Below are positions 6,873-15,272 of a stretch of 28,613 nucleotides of DNA, piece by piece (position 1 is the first letter of the stretch; the number at the start of each line of letters is the position of its first letter). The notes beneath the pieces were generated by a model that did no database searches, was not told the DNA's origin, and saw nothing but the letters and a program-made list of their open reading frames with translations. This DNA is from a virus. The stretch is from the IMG/VR virus record IMGVR_UViG_3300040801_001534, positions 1-28,613 of that record; one strand, 5' to 3'. The translations under genes were made by a program, and so were the position numbers.

Positions 6873-8131
6873 CAGTAAAATCACTTGCTAATTTAATTGA
6901 TAACCATAATATGGTAGCTGTATTTCGATTTAATGATTCTGTTAAAATGGAATTGAGGAGAGGTACAATATCATTTGATGGGTCAGAAAGAGGACCACTA
7001 AACCTTTGGTATAAAAGTTTATTTAAGGAAAAACGTCAACTTTTTGAATCTTATTATTATTTAGCACATTTAGTTTGGCCACGTGAATATAAGCCCTATA
7101 TGGAAGACATAATGAAATATTTCATTAAATGTTACCCATATAACTCTAAGCATAATATTGTTCGTTTTAAGAAAGATGATAGATATGTAACTAGAGAATT
7201 TAAAGGACAACTTATTGAGGAGGCCATTAAGAGAGCTACTAAGTTCGGAGTACTAAAAAAATGGTATAAAGATGAAAAAGTAGCTAGAGAACACATTGAG
7301 GTATTATACCCAGTACATAAAATGTATAACAAGAAAAAACAAATAATGCCTAAACAAGGAAAAAAAATTCAAGCGTTTAAGTTGGTTAATATTATTGACC
7401 GACGAACAGAACAGACCTGGAGAATCCCCAGATGGCGGGCTGAGGATGTCATAGAGAGGTTTCCAAAATGGTTTAGTTATACTACTAAAAGTAAACATAA
7501 ATCTAACCGTAAAAAAACATATAAGTTACTGCATATTAAAACTGGTAAAGTACTAACAGTACCTAAAGATAAAGCATTAAAAACTTTATCTACTTATCCT
7601 ATGAATACCAAATTTCGTTTAGCTGATGGACTACAATATGAAGCTAAGAAAGTACGAATAGATGGTAAAGATGTAATTAAGCCAGTACTCAAAAAAAGAA
7701 TGCGTCCAAAATTAAGAAAATCTAACTATCCAACCGATAGATTACGTGCTGGACGTATGCAAAAAGTAACTTATACAGGAGAAAAGAAAATTTATTTAGA
7801 TACCTATAAAGAAAAAGGTGATTTTATTGATGCACAATGGGTTGATAATAATTTTCCTAAATACAAAGGACTAGATTATGAGGTTATAGATTGGTCAGTT
7901 CGTAACTCTAAAGGAGAAGAACAGAACTTTTCTAGATTATTTGTATTTAAACCTGTAAAAAAAGTAAAATGGGTTTATCGTCATCCTTATCGTAGTACAG
8001 TTTCTAAACCTGGTTTTAATAAAAAGAAAAATTATCCGCAACCAAAAACAAGTAGTGAGCTAATACCTGTAAATAGAAAAGTAATTAATTTTACTAAGAT
8101 TGCTCCACATCGTGAGGCTATTACAGAGTAG
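6869..8131 (+). CDS. Hypothetical highly basic protein with internal repeats
   Basis: A 420-residue protein of unknown function, strongly rich in Lys, Arg and Tyr. Residues 1-130 form one region (FRFNDSVKMELRRGTISFDG, then helices). After a basic linker there are repeats of about 40-50 residues: FKLVNIIDRRTEQTWRIP with a downstream IERFP, then YKLLHIKTGKVLTVP with a downstream LSTYP, and a more diverged third unit around the DNNFPKYKGLDYEVID segment. Each has the pattern strand, turn, strand, Pro, helix, aromatic-Pro. The C-terminal 50 residues are basic and proline-containing. It starts in a 4-nt ATGA overlap with the preceding small gene and lies 41 nt before the DNA polymerase. A nucleic-acid-binding role in replication is a reasonable inference, nothing more. 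Confidence 0.8.
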   Translation: MTVKSLANLIDNHNMVAVFRFNDSVKMELRRGTISFDGSERGPLNLWYKSLFKEKRQLFESYYYLAHLVWPREYKPYMEDIMKYFIKCYPYNSKHNIVRFKKDDRYVTREFKGQLIEEAIKRATKFGVLKKWYKDEKVAREHIEVLYPVHKMYNKKKQIMPKQGKKIQAFKLVNIIDRRTEQTWRIPRWRAEDVIERFPKWFSYTTKSKHKSNRKKTYKLLHIKTGKVLTVPKDKALKTLSTYPMNTKFRLADGLQYEAKKVRIDGKDVIKPVLKKRMRPKLRKSNYPTDRLRAGRMQKVTYTGEKKIYLDTYKEKGDFIDAQWVDNNFPKYKGLDYEVIDWSVRNSKGEEQNFSRLFVFKPVKKVKWVYRHPYRSTVSKPGFNKKKNYPQPKTSSELIPVNRKVINFTKIAPHREAITE

Positions 8132-8172
8132 GAATTTAATACTTACAAACGAGTAAAAAAACAAAAGACCAC

Positions 8173-10176
8173 ATGATTTATTTGATCACTAACCAAAGAA
8201 GTCTATTTGATAGACTATCTACCGATATTGGTTATGCTGATCTTGCAGACTTTTATTTATATTTCAAAAATCATAACGAAGTCGCTGTAGATACTGAAAC
8301 TCATGGTTTTGATGTCTATACAAAGAATTTAATTACAGTACAAGTAGGTGATGAAAAAAACCAATTTATCATTGACTGTACAACAGTAGATATCTCTTTA
8401 TTAAAAGATTTCTTTGAACGAGAGGATCTACTTTTTTTATTTCATAATGCAAAATTTGATTTACGATTTTTTTTACATAGACGTATTCTTATTAAAAAAG
8501 TTTATGATACATTTTTAGCAGAGGCTACTATTAATAAAGGCAGAAAAACTGTTAAAAAAGCCTTAGATGCAGTTGCTTATAGATATTGTAAAGTAGAATT
8601 GGATAAGACTGTTAGGGGAGTAATACATAGAGAACTTTTAACTACTCGTGTATTAAAGTATGCAGCAGATGATGTTAAGTACTTAATTACTATTAAAAGA
8701 AAACAGTTACAAAAAATTAAAGAGCAAGAATTAGAAACAATCTTATCTTTAGAAAATAAATTTGTAATTGTACTAGCCTATGTTGAATATTCAGGACTTT
8801 ATCTAAATACAGATAAATGGAAAGCTAAAATTGCAGAAGATCGTAAAGAATTTGAACAAGCTAAGAAAGAATTAGATAAATGGATTATTGATAATAACCT
8901 AGATAAGTATATTAATAAACAATTAAATTTATTTAGCTCTGAATTAACTTGTTATATTAACTGGTCATCATCACATCAAGTCATCCCATTATTAAAAGAT
9001 TTGGGTATCAATACTCAAGTTATAGATGATAAAACTGGTCAGTTAAAAGACTCTTGTGAAGCTAAAGTTTTAATAACACAAATAGATAAAAGTACCTTTG
9101 TACCTTTATATCTCAAATATAAAAAACTTGAAAAAATTAACACTACTTATGGAGATAATTTCCTTAAGCAAATTAATCCAATAAGTGGAAGGATACATAC
9201 TACATTTACACAAATTATGGATACTGGGAGAATGTCTTCCGGTGGTAAGAATAAAGATACAGGGGAAGATTATATTAATGCACAAAATATACCAGCAGAT
9301 GAAAGAACTAGAAGTTGTTTTACAGCAAGTTCAGATTGTGTATTAATAAATTCAGATTTTTCTGGGCAAGAACAAATAGTTTTTGCTAACTGGTCCATGG
9401 ACAAAGATCTATTAGATTTTTATGATAAAGGATTAGATGATATGCACTCATTTGTAGCGTCAAAGATCTATCCTGAATTAAGTAATTTATCATTACAAGA
9501 AATTAAACAAAAATATCCAGATAAAAGACAAATTGCTAAGAAAGCTGGTTTTGCAATTAATTACGGAGGTAATGGTGCAACTATAGCTGAAAATGTAAAC
9601 ATTTCAAAAGAAGAGGGTGAAGCTGTTTATAATGCATATTTTAAAGCTTTTCCTGGAATTAAGTCCTATTTTAACAAAGTTTCAAAATTAGCATTACAAA
9701 GGGGATACATACAATTTAATGATATTACTAAAAATAAATCTTATATAGATTTCTTCCCTGAATTCAAAAGACTAGAACGACAAATTACATCTGAGTTCTG
9801 GCAAAAATACCGAGAACATAAAGAAAAGAATACAACACAGTTTATACAGTACTACAAACCATTTGTGAAACAATACTTCAAATATAGAGGTATAATAGAA
9901 CGCAAATCATACAATTATCCCATACAGGGATCTTCTGCAGAAATTACTAAAATTGCTGGTATATATGTTTATGAAGAATTATTAAAACGAAATTTATTAT
10001 TTAAAGTACATTTTAGTAATCTAGTTCATGATGAACTATTATTAGAAACTCCTAAAGAACTAGGAATAGAAGTAGCAAAAATAGTAGAAGATAATATGAT
10101 TAAAGCTGGTAAAGTATACTGTAAACGTGTACCATTAACAGCCAAAGCAATTATTTCAGATATTTGGGAACATTAA
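8173..10176 (+). CDS. polA: Family A DNA polymerase with 3'-5' proofreading exonuclease
   Basis: The replicative polymerase, 667 residues. The N-terminal DnaQ-like exonuclease domain has Exo I Asp40-x-Glu42 (DTETHGF), Exo II in FHNAKFDL and Exo III YAADD (Tyr163, Asp167), so proofreading should be active. The polymerase domain has TGRMSS upstream, motif A with Asp395 (DFSGQE), the O-helix pattern R452-x3-K456-x3-F460-x3-Y464-G, and motif C VHDE with His619-Asp620-Glu621. Phe at the O-helix position is the same residue as in E. coli Pol I (T7 has Tyr). There is no 5'-3' nuclease domain, as usual for phage enzymes. It starts at ATG after a short AT-rich leader. Family A polymerases are found in part of the crAss-like phages. 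No thioredoxin-loop insert is obvious. Confidence 0.96.
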   Translation: MIYLITNQRSLFDRLSTDIGYADLADFYLYFKNHNEVAVDTETHGFDVYTKNLITVQVGDEKNQFIIDCTTVDISLLKDFFEREDLLFLFHNAKFDLRFFLHRRILIKKVYDTFLAEATINKGRKTVKKALDAVAYRYCKVELDKTVRGVIHRELLTTRVLKYAADDVKYLITIKRKQLQKIKEQELETILSLENKFVIVLAYVEYSGLYLNTDKWKAKIAEDRKEFEQAKKELDKWIIDNNLDKYINKQLNLFSSELTCYINWSSSHQVIPLLKDLGINTQVIDDKTGQLKDSCEAKVLITQIDKSTFVPLYLKYKKLEKINTTYGDNFLKQINPISGRIHTTFTQIMDTGRMSSGGKNKDTGEDYINAQNIPADERTRSCFTASSDCVLINSDFSGQEQIVFANWSMDKDLLDFYDKGLDDMHSFVASKIYPELSNLSLQEIKQKYPDKRQIAKKAGFAINYGGNGATIAENVNISKEEGEAVYNAYFKAFPGIKSYFNKVSKLALQRGYIQFNDITKNKSYIDFFPEFKRLERQITSEFWQKYREHKEKNTTQFIQYYKPFVKQYFKYRGIIERKSYNYPIQGSSAEITKIAGIYVYEELLKRNLLFKVHFSNLVHDELLLETPKELGIEVAKIVEDNMIKAGKVYCKRVPLTAKAIISDIWEH

Positions 10177-10187
10177 AATATATTATT

Positions 10188-10562
10188 ATGAAGCCATCAA
10201 AGCAAGAATTACACCTTTTAATTGATTTAGCAAAATTAGAAACTATACCAGGAACTACTATGATAGATAGTAACGGTAAAGCTTATAAGCATGCTTTTAG
10301 ATCTTTATATTTAGTTACTAAAAATAAACATTTAAATTACCGAACTAATAACCCATTGGTACTACATAGGGTTATTACTCAAGACTTTGGATTTAAAGAT
10401 ATTTCTTTTACTGATATTAAAAATTTTATTAATCCAATTAAAAGTAGACTAAATATAGATAAGTATTTTTCTAATGTTGAAAAAAAACATGGCCTAAGTG
10501 AAGACCAACTTAATTTAGTTACAGAACAAAGAATAAGTAAAGCACAAAAAGAATTTAAATAA
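10188..10562 (+). CDS. Hypothetical protein downstream of polA
   Basis: A 124-residue protein without a recognised family. I chose ATG 10188 (MKPSKQELHLL); the frame can be extended to a TTG at 10164 but that would overlap the end of the polymerase gene. It is mixed helical, basic overall (FRSLYLVTKNKHLNYR, NPIKSRLNID), with a charged helical C terminus (EQRISKAQKEFK). It lies 11 nt after the polymerase and one base before the winged-helix-like gene, so it is likely co-translated with the replisome. Possible roles are a polymerase or helicase accessory protein, by context only. Confidence 0.7.
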   Translation: MKPSKQELHLLIDLAKLETIPGTTMIDSNGKAYKHAFRSLYLVTKNKHLNYRTNNPLVLHRVITQDFGFKDISFTDIKNFINPIKSRLNIDKYFSNVEKKHGLSEDQLNLVTEQRISKAQKEFK

Positions 10563-10563
10563 T

Positions 10564-11157
10564 ATGGTTGTTGAAGTCGATATTGACATGTTAATTGATA
10601 ATAAATTAACGGCTCACGACTGGATTGTTGCCAAACTTATCAAAGAAGAAAAATTCATTTATCTCACTACTTATCTTGATCAAACTGGTCAAGATGGGAA
10701 AGAAGTTACCAAGAAGTTAGTTAATGCTAAACTAATCAAGGATTATAATGATCCACTTAGTGATAAATTCTATACCACTAGATTAGAAGCTACCCCAAAG
10801 CTACAAAACATTCTAATGAAAGGTGACTTCTTTGATGAATTTGTATCAAAGTACCCCGTTAAAGTTATTAGACCAGATGGGCTACCTGATTATCTCAGAA
10901 CTGATCTATCCAGATCAAGGAGAATATATAATAAGCTCACTAATAATAGTAGAGTTAAACATAACCACATACTACGTTGTCTTGAATTTGAAGTAGACGA
11001 ACGTACTAGAACACATAAATTGGCTTATATGAAAAGATTACCGAAATGGCTCGCTGCAAAAGAATATGAGACGTATGAACAAGCTATGATGGACCAAAAA
11101 GTAGAAGCCAATGGTAAACCAAAATCAGATACAAAATACGGAGAAACCATTTTATAA
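10564..11157 (+). CDS. Winged-helix-like protein, possible helicase loader or replication organiser
   Basis: This 197-residue protein opens with a region that looks like a winged helix: helix LTAHDWIVAKLI, helix FIYLTTYLDQ, then GKEVTKKLVNAKLIKDYND as recognition helix and wing (about residues 15-65). The centre is basic (DYLRTDLSRSRRIYNKLTNN, about 110-130), and the C-terminal part is helical (MKRLPKWLAAKEYETYEQAM). The 3' end overlaps the helicase frame by 47 nt. Small winged-helix proteins just upstream of DnaB-type genes in phages are often helicase loaders or origin-binding organisers; here that is inferred from fold impression and position, not from a specific motif. It ends in TAA. Confidence 0.6.
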   Translation: MVVEVDIDMLIDNKLTAHDWIVAKLIKEEKFIYLTTYLDQTGQDGKEVTKKLVNAKLIKDYNDPLSDKFYTTRLEATPKLQNILMKGDFFDEFVSKYPVKVIRPDGLPDYLRTDLSRSRRIYNKLTNNSRVKHNHILRCLEFEVDERTRTHKLAYMKRLPKWLAAKEYETYEQAMMDQKVEANGKPKSDTKYGETIL

Positions 11158-12106
11158 AACATTAGAGTATAAACACATTTCACAGCCAACAGATGATATT
11201 GTAGAATACATTGAGGACAGAAAATATGGTAGAATACACTCTTTAAAAACTAGATGGACTAAGTTAAATAACCGTATTAATGGTGGCATAGAAGCAAACT
11301 CAATCTATGTTATATCTGGTATATCTGGTAGTGGTAAAAGCTCATTTGCAAATAGTCTGGAAACAGACTTAATTGATTTAAATCCTAATGAAAATATAGT
11401 AATCTTAAACTTTAGTTTTGAGATGCTAAGCCCAAGACAAGTTGGTAGAAAATTATCCTATAAACTAAAACAGACTACTCAAGAACTTTACAGTGGTATA
11501 TATGGGCAAAGATTATCAGATGAAGATTTACTCCGTGTAAAAGAAGAAACAGAAAAAATTAAACAATATCCTATCTACTATGTAGATACTCCAGGGACAG
11601 TAGAGGAAATTAAAAATACTATTATTGCCTTTCAAAAAGAACACAAGAACAAATGGTTAGTTATTATATTGGATCATACTTTATTAACCAAAGCTGTTCA
11701 AGGTTTTAATGATAGACAAACTTTAGTACATTTACAAAATATGTTTCTCGAAGTAAAAAAATACTATAAAAATACTATAATTGAGTTAACACAATTAAAT
11801 CGTAGTATTGAAGATGATAATAGAGTAATTAACCCCTCTATGCATTATCCTCAACGTAGTGATTTATCAAGTAGTGACGCAATATTTCAATCTGCCGATG
11901 TAGTAATGGTACTGCACAGACCTGAAATATTAGGAATAGAATTATATGGATTGCGAAACATACCCGTTAAGAATAAGGTATTCCTGCACTTACTTAAAAA
12001 TCGAGAAGGTGAACCTGCTATATTGCAGTTTCATAATAATTTAAAGTACAACAGTATTGAAGATGACCGTCCAAATCCCGATGATCAATTACAATTAAAT
12101 ATTTAA
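11111..12106 (+). CDS. dnaB: DnaB-like replicative helicase (SF4)
   Basis: A 331-residue RecA-fold helicase of superfamily 4, unwinding DNA ahead of the polymerase. Walker A is GISGSGKSS at 70-78 with Lys76. Walker B is LVIILDH with Asp188-His189, and TQLNRSIED supplies the downstream H3-like motif with its polar Gln. A segment with DLSSSDAIFQSADVVMVLHRP matches the conserved block seen in DnaB before the arginine-finger region. The usual DnaB N-terminal domain is missing, so it is closer to short phage SF4 helicases. The ATG at 11111 gives a 47-nt overlap with the upstream gene; no other ATG exists before the ATPase core, so I kept it, though a non-ATG start closer to 11157 is possible. Confidence 0.9.
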   Translation: MVNQNQIQNTEKPFYKTLEYKHISQPTDDIVEYIEDRKYGRIHSLKTRWTKLNNRINGGIEANSIYVISGISGSGKSSFANSLETDLIDLNPNENIVILNFSFEMLSPRQVGRKLSYKLKQTTQELYSGIYGQRLSDEDLLRVKEETEKIKQYPIYYVDTPGTVEEIKNTIIAFQKEHKNKWLVIILDHTLLTKAVQGFNDRQTLVHLQNMFLEVKKYYKNTIIELTQLNRSIEDDNRVINPSMHYPQRSDLSSSDAIFQSADVVMVLHRPEILGIELYGLRNIPVKNKVFLHLLKNREGEPAILQFHNNLKYNSIEDDRPNPDDQLQLNI

Positions 12107-12116
12107 AAAGAAAAGA

Positions 12117-12737
12117 ATGAGAACTTTCAATTTTAATGAATTAGCAGAATTAGTAGGATTATTTTCAGACTTTCCGAAGAAAGAAAAGAAAACTGAAAAA
12201 CTTCCTAAATTCGTAGTACACATTGATGTAAAACGCAACTCAGGAGTCTTAAAAGCTTTTAATAATTTTCTCAATACATTAACTAACCTTAAAATGGAAA
12301 AAGATCCTTTGTTTGGTTTAGTTGATATGCCTACAGTGGTAGGAAAAGGTGATGCATTAACAGTAGGTTTTTCCATTACTGGAGAAAAAGTTGATGTTAG
12401 TATTATTACTAAACAAATGATGAGAGATTTTGATATTTATATTAAGTCTAGTATTCCAGAATACACTCTTTCCAAAGATTTTGGAAAAATCATTAATGAG
12501 TTTGTAAAATTAAACAAACAACGTGGTGATGCTAAAAAAGCAACAACTAATACTAACTATTACCAACTGACAGAACAGGAAGAAGTACCCCATGTACGAA
12601 TCCATGAACATTTTGTAACAATTGGCTGGAGCCGATACAATATTAAGCGTGACCTACTAGGACAGCCTTATATTGAAGTAGGTAATCGCCTATTTGCTGT
12701 CATTGATGGTGGTTTGGAAGAATTATTTCAAGCCTAA
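12117..12737 (+). CDS. Hypothetical protein between helicase and Sak4-like ATPase
   Basis: A 206-residue protein of unknown function. The N terminus is acidic-helical followed by a lysine-rich stretch (FPKKEKKTEKLPK, about 19-31). The middle alternates strands and turns (KDPLFGLVDMPTVVGKG, DALTVGFSITGEKVDVSII), and the C-terminal third (VPHVRIHEHFVTIGWSRYNI to the end) is again strand-rich. No catalytic motif, membrane segment or signal peptide is seen. It lies 10 nt after the helicase gene and is followed by a clear intrinsic terminator, making it the last gene of the polymerase-helicase sub-cluster. Replication accessory role is inferred from position. Confidence 0.75.
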   Translation: MRTFNFNELAELVGLFSDFPKKEKKTEKLPKFVVHIDVKRNSGVLKAFNNFLNTLTNLKMEKDPLFGLVDMPTVVGKGDALTVGFSITGEKVDVSIITKQMMRDFDIYIKSSIPEYTLSKDFGKIINEFVKLNKQRGDAKKATTNTNYYQLTEQEEVPHVRIHEHFVTIGWSRYNIKRDLLGQPYIEVGNRLFAVIDGGLEELFQA

Positions 12738-12749
12738 TAATAACATATT

Positions 12750-12791
12750 TAGGAGCTGCTATATTGTGAGGATAGGGTAGCTCCTATTTTT
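12750..12791 (+). terminator. Intrinsic terminator
   Basis: TAGGAGCT (12750-12757) pairs with AGCTCCTA (12779-12786), an 8-bp perfect stem, followed at once by TTTTT (12787-12791). CTAT (12759-12762) and ATAG (12772-12775) can extend the stem inward. It separates the helicase sub-cluster from the Sak4-like gene, whose ATG is at 12804. Confidence 0.75.
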
Positions 12792-12803
12792 AACTTAAAT
12801 TTT

Positions 12804-13463
12804 ATGAGTAAATACGAACCCTATAAGTTTGCACTAGTAGGTAGTTCGGGTAGAGGTAAAACCTATTCTTTTAGAAATATGAATCCAGACACATGTGGAT
12901 TTATTAACGTAGAGAATAAACCACTACCCTTTATTAACAAATTTAAGCATTATGCACTTCCAAATGATTGGAAAGAAACATATGATAAACTCATAAAATT
13001 TGCAAAAATGTCTGAAATTACAGAAGTAGTATTTGATAGTTTTTCTGCATATGTGGACTCATTAATGAAATATTGCCGACAAACCAAAAAAGGCTTTGAA
13101 GTATTTAATGAATATAATGCTAAAATTGGAGAACTACTTTATATTATAAAGAAATATCCAAAAGAAATAATTATGACTGCCCATTATGACTGGGTAGAAG
13201 GTGAATCAGGTGTTTTAGAAAGAGCCATTGCTGTTAAAGGTAATGAATGGAAAGGTAAAATTGAAAAAGAATTTACTTTAGTTAATTATGCTGATGTACG
13301 AGTAGTCAATGAAAAGCGTAATTATACATTCATACTAAATTCAGATGGTACAAGTACTGCTAAAACCCCACCTATGTTCCTTAAAGCATTTGATAATAAG
13401 GAAGAAATTCCTAATGATGCCAATGAACTACTAAATTCTGTAAGGAAAATTTTAAAACAATAA
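12804..13463 (+). CDS. Sak4-like RecA-family ATPase (AAA_24)
   Basis: A 219-residue ATPase resembling Sak4-type phage recombination proteins, which stimulate single-strand annealing with their cognate SSB. Walker A is GSSGRGKT at 13-20 (Lys19), preceded by the strand YKFALV, as in the AAA_24 family. Walker B is EVVFDSFSAY with Asp78. IIMTAHYDW gives the polar residue after the fourth strand, and the remaining half is strand-rich (VNYADVRVVNEK, YTFILNSDG). The length is typical of the family. The next gene is an SSB, the arrangement known for Sak4 systems, which strengthens the call. A RecA/RadA-like strand-exchange role is the alternative. Confidence 0.85.
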   Translation: MSKYEPYKFALVGSSGRGKTYSFRNMNPDTCGFINVENKPLPFINKFKHYALPNDWKETYDKLIKFAKMSEITEVVFDSFSAYVDSLMKYCRQTKKGFEVFNEYNAKIGELLYIIKKYPKEIIMTAHYDWVEGESGVLERAIAVKGNEWKGKIEKEFTLVNYADVRVVNEKRNYTFILNSDGTSTAKTPPMFLKAFDNKEEIPNDANELLNSVRKILKQ

Positions 13464-13477
13464 TTTAATAATAACCA

Positions 13478-13533
13478 CATATAACACATGACTAATTTAT
13501 AATCTTTCACAAAATTTACTAATTAGTTATATG
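13478..13533 (+). promoter_or_regulatory. Bulged inverted repeat in the leader of the SSB gene
   Basis: CATATAAC (13478-13485) pairs with GTTATATG (13526-13533), and TAATT (13493-13497) with AATTA (13521-13525) in register, giving 13 pairs with a one-sided 7-nt bulge. The loop is 13498-13520. No T run follows, so it is not a standard terminator. It ends 17 nt before the SSB start, a position suited to a translational operator or a protein-binding site. Pairing is seen; role is inferred. Confidence 0.4.
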
Positions 13534-13550
13534 CTTTAAACAAAAAGTAT

Positions 13551-14150
13551 ATGAACTATAATATGACCTCTGACATTAATTCCGAAGTGAACAAGGTTTC
13601 ATTTATGGATGTAGGAATACATGAAAATGTAGAATTAAAAAATGTTAGATCTGAAGTTTCTAAAAATGGTAATCCTTTTCTTGCCTTTGATTTTGAAGAC
13701 AGTAAAGGACGTACTTTATCTCACACTGAATGGCCAATCACAAATAATGTAACTGCAGAGCGTGTGCAGAATCAGATGAAACGCGTAAGGCATATAGTGG
13801 TTAAGTTTATTCCTGAAGAAAAATATATCTTTGAGGCAAAAGACTTTACTGACTTTGCTAATAAAACTGTAGCGTTATTAGGTGAAGCTTACAAGGGTAA
13901 AAAAGTAAGAGTAAAAGTTGTTTACAACAACAATGATTTTACTGACTTACCAAATTATACACCATTCATTGAAAGTATGGATATTCCAACAAATGAATCG
14001 AAGTTGGAAATTATCAGCATTGATAAAGTTAAAAAATCAGTTACTCCTGATACTAATACAGGAGGAGCTAATCCATTTGCATCAGCAGATGAGGGAACTA
14101 CCGACAGTTCTGCTCCTCAAGATGCACCTAAAGATGATCTTCCTTTCTAA
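13551..14150 (+). CDS. ssb: Single-stranded DNA-binding protein
   Basis: Coats single-stranded DNA during replication and recombination. The 199-residue protein has a strand-rich N-terminal domain (to about residue 145) fitting an OB-like fold, then a disordered tail rich in Thr, Ser, Ala, Asp and Pro that ends DAPKDDLPF. That acidic tip with a terminal Pro-Phe is the hallmark of bacterial and phage SSBs, used to dock partner proteins. The start ATG 13551 has a second ATG four codons later, so the exact start is uncertain. It follows the Sak4-like ATPase and precedes an intrinsic terminator and the primase. The OB domain itself is inferred from composition; the tail and the neighbour carry the call. 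Confidence 0.88.
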   Translation: MNYNMTSDINSEVNKVSFMDVGIHENVELKNVRSEVSKNGNPFLAFDFEDSKGRTLSHTEWPITNNVTAERVQNQMKRVRHIVVKFIPEEKYIFEAKDFTDFANKTVALLGEAYKGKKVRVKVVYNNNDFTDLPNYTPFIESMDIPTNESKLEIISIDKVKKSVTPDTNTGGANPFASADEGTTDSSAPQDAPKDDLPF

Positions 14151-14162
14151 TTATATATAACC

Positions 14163-14192
14163 AAGCAGGGTGAAATACCCCTGCTTTTACTT
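14163..14192 (+). terminator. Intrinsic terminator after ssb
   Basis: AAGCAGGG (14163-14170) pairs perfectly with CCCTGCTT (14179-14186), loop of eight, and the T-rich tail TTTTACTTTTTCTT runs from 14185 up to the primase ATG at 14199. It directly abuts the next start, so the same RNA hairpin could also shape primase translation. Confidence 0.8.
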
Positions 14193-14198
14193 TTTCTT

Positions 14199-15170
14199 AT
14201 GTACAATACATTAAATGTCAGTAAGTTAACTAAAGAAAATGTTTTAGAGAAAGTTACCGAGTATGATATATATCAATTTTACTTGAAAGGAAAGTTTGAT
14301 TTAGGTAAAGTAATGCCTTCTCCTTTTCGTAAAGATACAAATCCATCTTTTGGTATATTTAAATCCTCTAAGACAAGTTCTTTACTATATAAAGACCATG
14401 GTACAGGACAAACAGGCGATTGTTTTAAACTAGTAGGAGAATTGTTTGGACTAACTTTACCACAAACACTTAAAAAGATATATCATGATTTAGTAGATGG
14501 TAAATTAACTATTACTACTAAAGGTATTGATATTAAAGAAAATTATAAAAATACAAACACAATAATATCAGTTAAAAAGAAAAATTTTACTAAAACTGAT
14601 GATGACTTTTGGAGTAAATATAAAGTAATTACAAGGGACACCCTAAAACATTTTAACATTTATCCTATTCAATTTTATTGGGTAAATGGTAAGCGCAGTC
14701 TACATGAATATAGTAGTGATAATCCTATGTATGCTTATCCTATCTATAATAAATTCAAAATTTATAGCCCTTATTCTGATAGGAAATATAAGTTTATCAG
14801 TAATTGTAATAATTTTGATATACAGGGTTTAGAATATTTAGAGTACAATTCTCATAACCTTATTATTACAAAATCGTATAAGGATTTAATGGTTTTATAT
14901 GGTCTCAATTTAGACTATGATGTAATAGCGGTAAATAGTGAGTCTGTTAATATACCAAAATCCATACAAAAACACTTAAACGCTAGATATACTAATATAT
15001 ATTTACTATATGATAATGATCAAGCTGGTCATTTAGGTATGGAAAAATTGGCAGTAAAAACTGGATATAAGCCTTTGTATTTGACTACTAAAGAAAAAGA
15101 TATCAGTGACTATATTGAAAATCATACAGTAGAAGAAACTAAAGAATTAATTAATACATTATTAAACTAA
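14199..15170 (+). CDS. DnaG-like TOPRIM primase, degenerate zinc finger
   Basis: Makes RNA primers for replication. The 323-residue protein has an N-terminal domain matching the CHC2 zinc-binding domain in outline (PSPFRKDTNPSF at 40-51, then a GDCFKLVG segment), but the usual cysteine and histidine ligands are replaced (Ser41, Arg44), with only Cys75 left. The C-terminal part is a TOPRIM domain: LIITKSYKDLMVLYG at about 221-235 stands for the first motif, where the usual Glu is Lys225, and the acidic motif is DNDQAG with Asp272 and Asp274. DISDY near the C terminus fits a further TOPRIM-associated acidic residue. It lies among helicase, Sak4, SSB and polymerase. Primase-family membership is well supported; catalytic competence is less certain. 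Confidence 0.82.
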   Translation: MYNTLNVSKLTKENVLEKVTEYDIYQFYLKGKFDLGKVMPSPFRKDTNPSFGIFKSSKTSSLLYKDHGTGQTGDCFKLVGELFGLTLPQTLKKIYHDLVDGKLTITTKGIDIKENYKNTNTIISVKKKNFTKTDDDFWSKYKVITRDTLKHFNIYPIQFYWVNGKRSLHEYSSDNPMYAYPIYNKFKIYSPYSDRKYKFISNCNNFDIQGLEYLEYNSHNLIITKSYKDLMVLYGLNLDYDVIAVNSESVNIPKSIQKHLNARYTNIYLLYDNDQAGHLGMEKLAVKTGYKPLYLTTKEKDISDYIENHTVEETKELINTLLN

Positions 15171-15174
15171 TAGT

Positions 15175-15264
15175 ATGAAAAAACAAAATATTGTTACTCA
15201 ATACGAATTTTTAGATTTTATAAAAAAACAAGAAGGAATTACCGAAAGAATTTTTATTAATTAA
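15175..15264 (+). CDS. Possible small protein (29 aa)
   Basis: An ATG at 15175, four bases after the primase stop, opens a 29-residue frame (starts MKKQNIV, ends RIFIN) with a lysine/acidic mixed helix. Its stop is eight bases before the next gene's ATG, so it fits the tight gene spacing precisely. The length is too short to judge by composition; it could also be a fortuitous frame. Confidence 0.35.
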   Translation: MKKQNIVTQYEFLDFIKKQEGITERIFIN

Positions 15265-15272
15265 AGGTTAAT

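Noticed and set aside
10164-10187. TTG start for the gene after polA
   Set aside because: It would overlap the polymerase C terminus; ATG 10188 gives ordinary spacing.
12095-12376. Minus-strand frames inside + strand genes (also near 2106, 7132, 7304, 13322, 17044)
   Set aside because: They are shadows of clear + genes without recognisable products or tight spacing to other - strand genes.
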